A stretch of DNA of 7,623 bases, from positions 1-7,623 of the forward strand of contig JAISEH010000030.1 of the NCBI GenBank assembly GCA_031264205.1. The letters run 5' to 3'. Below, one piece after another: positions 1 to 5,511 of this stretch; position 1 is the stretch's first letter; every line of letters starts with the position of its first letter. Origin of the DNA: Candidatus Margulisiibacteriota bacterium. GTDB lineage: Bacteria > Margulisbacteria > Termititenacia > Termititenacales > Termititenacaceae. A program made the translations under genes and the position numbers. The notes under the pieces are model-generated. The model made no database searches, was not told where the DNA came from, and saw only the letters and a program-made list of their open reading frames with translations.

Positions 1-20
1 TCGTTTGCTTCTTTGTAACA

Positions 21-659
21 ATGGATTTTCGGCTGTTTCGGCCGGACGATCCCATGCGCAACACCACAATATCCACGCACCCCGACGCGACCAGTTCTTT
101 GCCAGCGCAGCCGGTTACGTCGTCCAGCGTGGCTACCGCTCAGCCGATTGTGCCGCCGCCAGCCGCCGATCAGCCGGCTCCGGATTATTCTTCTTTTGTT
201 TATCAATTTGTGGGCTATGACCGTATGGACGCGCTGATCCGCAAATACAACGCCAATCTCTCACAGGCGGAAGTGGACAAGATCAAGATGTCGATCAATC
301 TATACAGCCGCGAAAAAAATCTTGATCCGCGTCTGGCGCTGGCTTTGATGGCGCGTGAGTCGCGTTTTGATCCTCTGGCTGTGTCCTCGAGCGGCGCGGT
401 GGGTTTGGGGCAGATCATGCCCGTAAATTACGGCGAACTTGGCATTTCCAATCCCAACGATATTGACCAGAATGTTCGTGGCACTATTTATTATTTCCGC
501 CAAAAACTTGACGAGTGGGCCGGCAATTCACGGCAGCTGGAATTAGGTCTCGCCTCGTATCTGCGCGGCACTGGCGATGTTCGCCGTGCCAATGAGCAGC
601 TGGACGCGCACGCGCAGTCTTATGTTGATGAAATTTTACGTATCAGAGCTGCGGTATAA
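21..659 (+). CDS. Lytic transglycosylase-like (SLT domain) protein, 5' end uncertain
   Basis: Probable peptidoglycan lytic transglycosylase, which would cleave the MurNAc-GlcNAc bond in the cell wall. Numbering from the ATG at 21, residues 20-58 are a Pro/Ala/Ser/Thr-rich linker and residues ~88-205 form an SLT (goose-lysozyme-like) domain. The catalytic Glu is E113 in ARESRFDP, followed by SSGAVGLGQIMP (123-134), the standard SLT signature. The usual AYNAG motif is changed to ASYLRGTGDV (178-187), so activity or substrate handling may differ. No signal peptide follows the ATG at 21, no Shine-Dalgarno precedes it, and the frame is open to the left window edge, so the true N-terminus, perhaps with an export signal, may lie upstream. 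ATG 54 is another possible start. The gene converges on mutL with a 19-bp gap. The family call is firm; the start is not. Confidence 0.8.
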   Translation: MDFRLFRPDDPMRNTTISTHPDATSSLPAQPVTSSSVATAQPIVPPPAADQPAPDYSSFVYQFVGYDRMDALIRKYNANLSQAEVDKIKMSINLYSREKNLDPRLALALMARESRFDPLAVSSSGAVGLGQIMPVNYGELGISNPNDIDQNVRGTIYYFRQKLDEWAGNSRQLELGLASYLRGTGDVRRANEQLDAHAQSYVDEILRIRAAV

Positions 660-678
660 TTCCGTAATTTTTTCTGTC

Positions 679-2457
679 TTATCTTTTGAATCTGCGGGCT
701 AATTCATCGCGCCCCAGATAAGTGATTGTCGGCCGGCCGTGCGGACAGGTTTGATGATTTGGTAATGCCAGAAGATCGGCGACGAGTTTTTGCATCTCCA
801 TCATGGTCAAAATGTCGCCGTCTTTGACCGCGGCTTTGCAGGCCATTGTATAAAGCAAATAATCTTCGCGTTCCGGCAGACTGCGCCCGCCAGCGGCTTC
901 GCTCACATCTTCCAGCGTTACGCGGAACAAGTGCTCGACGGGATTTTTAAGCTCGACGAGTGGTATAGCGCGCAGCAATATCGTGCCGTCAAAATCCTGC
1001 CATTCAAAGCCAAATTGCCGCAAAGTTTCGGCGTTTTCTTGCAACACTTTGTTTAGATTTTGCCCCAATTCGATATTTTGCGGGACGAGCAGGAGCTGCT
1101 TGTCACGCTTGCGTTCGGCGGTTTTCAGACGCTCATAGATCACCCGCTCATGCGCGGCGTGCTGATCGATGAGCAGCAGATCTTCGCCGTCGAGCGCGAT
1201 GATAAACAAACGATTGGCCTGGCCGAGTATGCGCAGAGGATGCGCGTTGCTGGCTGGAAAAACCGCCTCTGGAGGCTGTGTTGACATTGTGTATGCATTG
1301 TCATATTCAGGTAAGCTGGCGGCTAGTGGAGGGGCGTACCGCAGATTTAATTCCGGCGCGGCGAATTGCGTGTCTAAACTGAGCACAGCGGTCGCTGCGT
1401 GGCCTGGAGGCTCTTGCACAACGTCATGGCTGGCGTCGTTTGTTAAGCTCGAGTGATAGGCCTGACGCACCGCCGCGCGCACCGTTTCAAAAACTTTGTT
1501 GCTTTCCGCGAAACGCACTTCACGTTTGGCGGGATGCACATTGACGTCGACCTGCTCATAGGCGATCCGGATAAACAAGACCGCGTAAGGATATTTGCCG
1601 CCGTACACCAGATCGGACACGGCCGCATCCACGGCTTTATTCAGCAGAGGCGAGACGATGTAGCGGTTGTTTACAAAAAAAGCCTGTCCGCTGCGCGAAC
1701 CGGTGACCACGGCCGGATCAGACACATAGCCGCTCACCGCGAAATCCTGCAGGGTCAGATTTACTTTGCGCAGACTTTTGGCCGCGCGCGAGCCGTACAC
1801 CGCGCCGATCGCGTTGCGCAAAGCAAGGTCCGGGTCAATAGTCTGGCCGCCCTGCGTGGCCAGCGCGGTTTCTCCGTCGCTGACAAAAGTATACGCCACG
1901 TCCGCGCGCGACAGCATGAGCTTGCCCAGATAATCGCGGATATGGCTTTTCTCGGTTTCCGCGCTTTTCAAAAACTTCAGCCGGGCCGGCACGCTGGCAA
2001 AAAGGTCTTCCACTATTACGGTCGTGCCTTCCGGCGCGGAAACTTTTTCGACGCGGTCGACGGCGCTGCCCTGCAAATGCAGACAGCAGGCATGCGGTTG
2101 AGCGCTGCCCCGCGGTTTGGAGATGATCTGCATATTGGACACCGAGGCGATGGACGGCAGCGCTTCACCGCGAAAACCCATAGTCGTGATGCGAAATAAA
2201 TCTTCCGGCGTTTTGATCTTGCTGGTGGCGTGCCGCACCACACATTTGGCCAGATCTTCCTCATCCAGGCCGCAGCCGTTGTCGCTGACTTTGATGAACT
2301 GTTTGCCGCCGTCGGCGATCTCGATCGTGACGCGCGTGGCTCCGGCGTCAAGCGCGTTTTCCACCAGCTCTTTGACCACCGACACCGGTCGCTCGATGAC
2401 TTCTCCGGCGGCGATCTGATTGATGAGATTTTGGTCGAGCAGTTCGATGCGGGACAT
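679..2457 (-). CDS. mutL: DNA mismatch repair protein MutL (endonuclease type)
   Basis: MutL couples mismatch recognition by MutS to strand removal. At 592 aa it is full length. The N-terminal GHKL ATPase has motif I at 29-39 (KELVENALDAG, catalytic E33, N34), motif II DNGCG (59-63) and motif III GFRGEAL (94-100). The transducer domain carries VNVHPAKREVRF. A variable Pro/Ala-rich linker leads to the C-terminal dimerisation domain from ~406. That domain holds the DQHA(X)2E(X)4E metal site (D431, E437, E442), with ACKAAVK at 539-545 and CPHGRPT at 571-577. These are the nuclease motifs of MutL from organisms without MutH, so it probably nicks DNA itself. The ATG at 2457 is the first in frame after a stop and gives the canonical N-terminus, although no good Shine-Dalgarno precedes it. 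It lies 30 bp behind the HTH gene, so co-transcription is likely. mutS is not in the window. Confidence 0.97.
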   Translation of the reverse strand: MSRIELLDQNLINQIAAGEVIERPVSVVKELVENALDAGATRVTIEIADGGKQFIKVSDNGCGLDEEDLAKCVVRHATSKIKTPEDLFRITTMGFRGEALPSIASVSNMQIISKPRGSAQPHACCLHLQGSAVDRVEKVSAPEGTTVIVEDLFASVPARLKFLKSAETEKSHIRDYLGKLMLSRADVAYTFVSDGETALATQGGQTIDPDLALRNAIGAVYGSRAAKSLRKVNLTLQDFAVSGYVSDPAVVTGSRSGQAFFVNNRYIVSPLLNKAVDAAVSDLVYGGKYPYAVLFIRIAYEQVDVNVHPAKREVRFAESNKVFETVRAAVRQAYHSSLTNDASHDVVQEPPGHAATAVLSLDTQFAAPELNLRYAPPLAASLPEYDNAYTMSTQPPEAVFPASNAHPLRILGQANRLFIIALDGEDLLLIDQHAAHERVIYERLKTAERKRDKQLLLVPQNIELGQNLNKVLQENAETLRQFGFEWQDFDGTILLRAIPLVELKNPVEHLFRVTLEDVSEAAGGRSLPEREDYLLYTMACKAAVKDGDILTMMEMQKLVADLLALPNHQTCPHGRPTITYLGRDELARRFKR

Positions 2458-2487
2458 GTGGGAATTTTAGCACAATTAACTGTCCGG

Positions 2488-2784
2488 CTAGAGTTCTTTG
2501 ATCTGCGCCGTCAATTGCTTTAAAGTTTTTAAGATATTGGTTTTCTTTTGCGGCTCGTTGCTGATGCGGCTTTCGGGCAACAGCGAGAACGGTTTTACAC
2601 CCAGCGCAGAGGCGATCTGGTAAAGAGTCTTAATTGTCATATTGCGCTGTCCGTGCTCGATCTGGGACAAATAAAAATAGCTGATATTCGCTTCAAAAGC
2701 AGTTTCTTCCAGAGATTTCTTTTGCGCCTGTCTAAGCGTGCGGATTGTGCCGCCGATACGCTGTGCCAGCAAATTGTCTCTCAT
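2488..2784 (-). CDS. XRE/Cro-CI-type HTH transcriptional regulator
   Basis: A 98-aa DNA-binding protein with a single XRE-family helix-turn-helix at residues ~9-68. Typical features are RTLRQAQKKSLEETAFEA (helices 1-2), the recognition segment ISYFYLSQIEHGQRN (34-48) and LYQIASALGV (54-63). The short basic tail (71-98) could form a helix for dimerisation. The frame stays open upstream to 3051, but that extension runs through the intergenic promoter and antisense to the collar gene. The ATG at 2784 has a strong AAGGAG nine bases upstream and starts just before the domain, so I chose it. It is divergent from the tail-collar gene across two palindromic operator-like sites and sits 30 bp ahead of mutL on the same strand. 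I infer that it represses the collar gene and itself, and possibly affects mutL. Its target is not proven by sequence. Sampled lines give about 42-52% GC, lower than mutL. Confidence 0.9.
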   Translation of the reverse strand: MRDNLLAQRIGGTIRTLRQAQKKSLEETAFEANISYFYLSQIEHGQRNMTIKTLYQIASALGVKPFSLLPESRISNEPQKKTNILKTLKQLTAQIKEL

Positions 2785-2793
2785 AATTATAAA

Positions 2794-2799
2794 CTCCTT
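2794..2799 (-). promoter_or_regulatory. Ribosome binding site deciding the HTH regulator start
   Basis: On the minus strand this reads AAGGAG, a near-perfect Shine-Dalgarno, nine bases before the ATG at 2784. It selects the 98-aa product over the 187-aa open frame that continues upstream to 3051. Confidence 0.85.
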
Positions 2800-2807
2800 A
2801 AAATTTG

Positions 2808-2813
2808 ATTCTA
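2808..2813 (-). promoter_or_regulatory. Putative -10 element of the HTH-mutL transcript
   Basis: On the minus strand this reads TAGAAT, one mismatch from TATAAT, placed so that transcription would begin just upstream of the HTH ribosome binding site. There is no convincing -35 (the best candidate upstream is a poor TTATAC-like match). The 2821-2834 palindrome would fall in the spacer, as it does for the facing promoter, which would permit autoregulation. This is a weak call. Confidence 0.3.
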
Positions 2814-2817
2814 CTGG

Positions 2818-2846
2818 TTGACAACTATAGTTGTATAAGCTATAAT
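2818..2846 (+). promoter_or_regulatory. Exact consensus sigma70 promoter for the tail-collar gene
   Basis: TTGACA at 2818-2823, a 17-bp spacer and TATAAT at 2841-2846 match the housekeeping sigma factor consensus at all twelve positions with optimal spacing. Transcription should start near 2853, giving a leader of about 29 nt before the ATG at 2882. A promoter this strong would normally need a repressor. The 14-bp palindrome that overlaps the -35 and fills most of the spacer fits that. Confidence 0.9.
2821..2834. promoter_or_regulatory. Operator-like palindrome O1
   Basis: ACAACTATAGTTGT is a perfect 14-bp palindrome. It overlaps the last three bases of the -35 hexamer and extends into the spacer of the collar promoter. 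Its inner ten bases, AACTATAGTT, fit AACYATRGTT, which O2 also fits. Binding of the divergently encoded HTH protein here would block RNA polymerase. The palindrome is directly visible; its use as an operator is inferred. Confidence 0.7.
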
Positions 2847-2851
2847 TTATT

Positions 2852-2861
2852 AACCATGGTT
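2852..2861. promoter_or_regulatory. Operator-like palindrome O2
   Basis: AACCATGGTT is a perfect 10-bp palindrome lying across the predicted transcription start (~2853). It differs from the core of O1 only by one symmetric T-to-C/A-to-G change per half. Its centre is 29 bp from that of O1, close to three helical turns, which suits two dimers on nearly the same face of the DNA. The regulatory role is inferred. Confidence 0.55.
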
Positions 2862-2865
2862 TGAA

Positions 2866-2874
2866 AAAGGGGGG
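2866..2874 (+). promoter_or_regulatory. G-rich ribosome binding site of the collar gene
   Basis: The sequence AAAGGGGGG (part of an A5G6 run at 2864-2874) sits seven bases before ATG 2882, a proper Shine-Dalgarno distance, and only one base before the in-frame ATG 2876. This favours 2882 as the start over ATG 2876 or TTG 2861. The homopolymer run could slip and change the spacing. Confidence 0.6.
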
Positions 2875-2881
2875 TATGTTT

Positions 2882-3706
2882 ATGACAAGAATATTACATA
2901 CAGAGATCAAAAGTGGCGAACGTTTGGTGGCGACGGACATCACGGATTTAACGTTTTTCCCGAAAGGCGCGATCTTGACTTTCAGTTCTACGGCGTGGAG
3001 CGCGACCAGCGCGAAATTTAAAACTATCTGGAAAGTTTGCGACAAAACCAATCATGATGCCGATCCGAATAATGTGCCGGATCTGACGAATAGATTTCTG
3101 CGCGGCGGATCGAGTTCTGATTTTACTACCGGCGGCGGCGCGGACAGCCGGAGCGTAACTTTGCAAACAGCCAATTTACCCTCACACAATCACGGAGCGA
3201 CAGGATTATCTTTGGGCGGGCTGTCCACGAGCGGTCTCTCGATACCCACGAGCGGAGGACATGGGCATTCTGGCACAGGCACAACAATCTCCGGTGGCGG
3301 CGGACATAAACATTCCGACATTTCCGGCTCGACCAGTAACACAAGCAAAACTTTGACTGCTGATTTATATATGGGTGAAAACGGGATGACCGCCAGTGGT
3401 ATGGCTACTGTAGTAGGGAGCGGTGGCTGTGGTACGGCTGATCGCGATTATGACAATCCGCATTTTAATATTGACGCCACGCACTCACATGACATCACAG
3501 GTTATACTGGTGATAATAGCGGGACACATTCCCATGATGTTAGTGTAACTATTCCTGAAGGCGGCTCACATTCACATACGATCAGCGGCAGCATTACCGG
3601 CGGCAGTATCAGTGGTTCGACAGCCAACGCTGGATCAGGCACGGCGTTCAGCGTCGCCACATTGCCAGCTTATTATACGGTGATCTATATAATCAAAGTG
3701 GTATAA
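2882..3706 (+). CDS. Phage tail-collar / tail-fibre-like protein with HxH motifs
   Basis: A 274-aa protein resembling phage tail collar proteins, which form trimeric fibre tips that contact a surface. A collar-type segment covers residues ~25-80 and ends in VPDLTNRFLRGG (65-76). A Gly/Ser/Thr-rich middle follows, and the end LPAYYTVIYIIKVV is the typical collar C-terminus. Six His-x-His motifs (H102/104, H127/129, H142/144, H201/203, H216/218, H230/232) resemble the metal-binding HxH sites of T4 gp37, where they hold iron on the trimer axis. There is no signal peptide or membrane segment, and no neighbouring structural phage genes. The start was chosen by ribosome-site spacing. Sampled lines have 47-48% GC, and the 5' end uses codons such as AGA, ATA and TTA, unlike the flanking genes; I take this as a sign of transfer. 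It is likely controlled by the divergent HTH protein. It could be a domesticated fibre, part of an injection-system locus elsewhere, or a remnant. Confidence 0.82.
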   Translation: MTRILHTEIKSGERLVATDITDLTFFPKGAILTFSSTAWSATSAKFKTIWKVCDKTNHDADPNNVPDLTNRFLRGGSSSDFTTGGGADSRSVTLQTANLPSHNHGATGLSLGGLSTSGLSIPTSGGHGHSGTGTTISGGGGHKHSDISGSTSNTSKTLTADLYMGENGMTASGMATVVGSGGCGTADRDYDNPHFNIDATHSHDITGYTGDNSGTHSHDVSVTIPEGGSHSHTISGSITGGSISGSTANAGSGTAFSVATLPAYYTVIYIIKVV

Positions 3707-3727
3707 GTTTTTTCTATTTCCGCAAGC

Positions 3728-3753
3728 GTTCATGTTAAGATATTTTCATGAAC
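3728..3753 (+). repeat. Inverted repeat over the argA start codon
   Basis: GTTCATG (3728-3734) and CATGAAC (3747-3753) are perfect 7-bp inverted arms around a 12-base A/T-rich centre. The right arm contains the argA start codon at 3748-3750. It could be a protein-binding site or an RNA hairpin hiding the start. It does not match the arginine-repressor box well enough to name it. It is short enough that chance is possible. Confidence 0.4.
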
Positions 3754-4215
3754 AAGATCACGGTGCGCAAAGCGACGATCAAAGACACAGCCGGCATTTT
3801 GACGCTGGTCAATTTTTACGCCAAAAAAGAGCTGATGCTGCCGCGCAGTGAGGATGCGGTCATTCAAAATCTGCGGGATTTTTTTGTCGCGGTGGAGACG
3901 GCCGGTAAAAAAGTCATTGGCTGCGCCGCGCTGCATCTATATACCGACCGGCTCTCGGAGATCAAATCTCTGGCGGTGGCGGAGGAGCACACCGGACGCG
4001 GCCTCGGCGCCAAGCTGATCAAGCGCTGTTTGGCCGAAGCCAAAGCTCTGGGTGTGCCCAAAGTTTTTGCGCTGACTTACGCGCCGGAATTTTTCACCAA
4101 AAATAAATTCAAGCCGTCGGTCAAAGAATTGCTGCCGCAAAAGATCTGGGAAGAGTGCCGGCTCTGTCCGCGCCGGAATAATTGCGCCGAAAAATGTTTC
4201 GTATACGCTATATAG
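3748..4215 (+). CDS. argA: N-acetylglutamate synthase, short GNAT form
   Basis: A 155-aa GNAT-fold acetyltransferase that probably makes N-acetylglutamate from glutamate and acetyl-CoA, the first step of arginine synthesis. It matches the short stand-alone ArgA type, without the amino-acid-kinase domain of the E. coli enzyme. Features are RKATIKDTAGILTLVN near the N-terminus, MLPRS (30-34), EIKSLAVAEEHTGRGLGAKL (71-90) with the acetyl-CoA loop GRGLGA, VFALTYAPEFF, and LPQKIWEEC before a Cys cluster (C137, C140, C146, C150). The four cysteines may bind a metal. The ATG at 3748 gives the expected N-terminus, though the upstream Shine-Dalgarno is weak. It stands between the collar gene (41-bp gap) and the flagella-like operon (43-bp gap), with no other arginine genes in view. 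A different GNAT substrate cannot be ruled out. Confidence 0.8.
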   Translation: MNKITVRKATIKDTAGILTLVNFYAKKELMLPRSEDAVIQNLRDFFVAVETAGKKVIGCAALHLYTDRLSEIKSLAVAEEHTGRGLGAKLIKRCLAEAKALGVPKVFALTYAPEFFTKNKFKPSVKELLPQKIWEECRLCPRRNNCAEKCFVYAI

Positions 4216-4223
4216 GCGGCGAT

Positions 4224-4249
4224 TATGGTATAATTAGTGATATACCATA
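4224..4249 (+). repeat. Inverted repeat overlapping the flagella-like operon promoter
   Basis: TATGGTATA (4224-4232) and TATACCATA (4241-4249) are perfect 9-bp arms around eight bases. The left arm covers most of an extended -10 element. The right arm ends where the ribosome binding site begins. Transcription should start near the right arm, so a DNA operator is more likely than an RNA hairpin. No U-run follows, so it is not a terminator for argA. Confidence 0.65.
4226..4234 (+). promoter_or_regulatory. Extended -10 promoter of the fliK-like operon
   Basis: TGGTATAAT fits TG-N-TATAAT, a consensus -10 hexamer (4229-4234) with the extended element. No good -35 lies 16-18 bp upstream, where the sequence is still argA coding, which is usual for extended -10 promoters. 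The start would be near 4241, giving a very short leader before ATG 4259. Confidence 0.65.
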
Positions 4250-4258
4250 GGGGGAGTT

Positions 4259-5509
4259 ATGTCCGAAGTCAGCGCCTATAACAAAAATGTGAACAATGCT
4301 TTGACCCAGCAGCAGGTCAATCGCTCCGGCGATGTCGCGCAAACTGGCGGTATCAAAGGCTCGCAGCGCGTGCAAAAAGCGCTGGACAGCGCCGCGGTCG
4401 AGGACGTCAAACAACAGCAAGCCCTAAAACCTTTTCCGACGATCGCCAGGCGCATGACACCGCGCGATATTGTCAATCAATTGCTGCAGCTGGGCATTCG
4501 TCCCAGCCAGGAAAACCGCTCGCGCGCGACCAAGATGTTGATGTACGGGCTGGAGTTGAGCGCGGAAAATTTTGACACACTGGAAACTTTGCTGGGCGGC
4601 CTGCCCAAAACCGCTTCGACCGAGCAAGCGGCGATTTTGATGATCACCAAAGGTTTAAATTCCCGGGCCGGCGCGCAAAGTCTGGCGGTTTTTTTGGAGC
4701 AAAATCCCGAGCTGGGCAAACAATTGCTGGAGCTGCTCGCGGCTTCCACGCAGGCGCGCGGCGCTTTGTCCTCAGCCGGTGGTTTGCTCTCGCCGCAGCT
4801 GTCCAATCAACTGGCCGCGATGCTGGCGTCGATGGACGGCTTTGTGAGCCTGTTGCCCAAAGATTTTAAGGACAAAATTCAAAAAGGCTCGGGTTTTTTC
4901 AATAACGCGGAAGTCCTGACCAATATGCGCGCGGTACGGGCGCTGATCAGCGGTGTGTCCAAACAAGTGGCGGACGCCATGCCGGAAAAAACGCCCACGG
5001 CCAATAGTCTGCTGTCCGCGCTGGGACAGCTCGGCAAAGCGGCCAAAGATATTTCGCAAAATCTGATCGTGCAGGCGATACTCTCCAGACCGGACGGCCG
5101 CGAGGATCAGGCGCAGAGCGAAAGATTTGCCTACTGGCAGATCCCCAACAGCATGGGCAATCCGCCGCAGACTATCGAGCTGCTACTGGAAAAAGACAAA
5201 AAAGCAAAATACCGCAAGATCAATCCGCGCCGTACCAAATTGGTTTTGAAAACGGAGTCTGAAACGCTGGGCGAGATTTCCGCCGAAGTGGAAGTGGAGG
5301 ACGACAATCTGGATTTTAAATTTAACACCAACAGCGAGGAGATCCGCAAACTCATCAACGCCAATGTTGACGAGCTGCGCAAAAAAATGGAGACTTTCAA
5401 TTACAAAACAAAAACAGTGCGCGTGGTCAAACGTAATCTCGATGTGAAAAAGTTTTTGATCCCGACGCTGGATTTCAATAATCTGACACGCGTGCAGACC
5501 GAGGTATAG
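4259..5509 (+). CDS. FliK / YlqG-like flagellar hook-length-control-related protein
   Basis: A 416-aa protein with no signal peptide. Residues ~20-60 are polar and low in hydrophobicity. Residues ~60-200 are helical and Leu-rich, with short repeats such as LQLGIRPSQENRSRATKML, ITKGLNS and VFLEQNPELGKQLLELL. Residues ~290-395 resemble the FliK C-terminal domain: YWQIPNSM, IELLLEKD, LVLKTESETLGEISAEVEVE, then DELRKKMETFNYKTKTVRV. FliK measures hook or rod length and switches the substrate choice of FlhB. The next gene encodes a small FlhB-C-like protein, the same order as ylqG-ylqH in Bacillus, which supports the call. AGGGGGAG at 4249-4256 is the ribosome binding site, closely spaced to ATG 4259. 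The family call is moderate because FliK-like proteins diverge quickly, and whether it acts in a flagellum here is unknown. Confidence 0.65.
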   Translation: MSEVSAYNKNVNNALTQQQVNRSGDVAQTGGIKGSQRVQKALDSAAVEDVKQQQALKPFPTIARRMTPRDIVNQLLQLGIRPSQENRSRATKMLMYGLELSAENFDTLETLLGGLPKTASTEQAAILMITKGLNSRAGAQSLAVFLEQNPELGKQLLELLAASTQARGALSSAGGLLSPQLSNQLAAMLASMDGFVSLLPKDFKDKIQKGSGFFNNAEVLTNMRAVRALISGVSKQVADAMPEKTPTANSLLSALGQLGKAAKDISQNLIVQAILSRPDGREDQAQSERFAYWQIPNSMGNPPQTIELLLEKDKKAKYRKINPRRTKLVLKTESETLGEISAEVEVEDDNLDFKFNTNSEEIRKLINANVDELRKKMETFNYKTKTVRVVKRNLDVKKFLIPTLDFNNLTRVQTEV

Positions 5510-5511
5510 AG

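Noticed and set aside
653..678. Terminator between the transglycosylase gene and mutL
   Set aside because: There is a T-run (TTTTTT) but only a 3-bp stem (CGG/CCG) before it; not enough for an intrinsic terminator.
1453..2199. 248-codon open frame on the + strand opposite mutL
   Set aside because: It is the antisense shadow of a clearly conserved, GC-rich mutL; the translation is rich in Arg, His and Gly with no family signature and no ribosome site.
2861..2881. Earlier TTG 2861 or ATG 2876 start for the collar gene
   Set aside because: TTG 2861 would leave a leader of only about 8 nt with no ribosome site, and ATG 2876 is one base from the G run; ATG 2882 has correct spacing.
2785..3051. 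N-terminal extension of the HTH regulator to 187 aa
   Set aside because: It would be coded through the divergent promoter and antisense to the collar gene; AAGGAG before ATG 2784 explains the shorter protein.
3668..3716. Terminator at the end of the collar gene
   Set aside because: TTATAC/GTATAA could pair before a T-run, but the stem is A/T-only in character with a loop of about 22 bases and lies mostly in coding sequence.
2785..4215. Prophage or mobile element with ends
   Set aside because: No integrase, transposase, attachment-site repeat or other structural phage gene is visible; only one collar gene and one regulator are phage-like.
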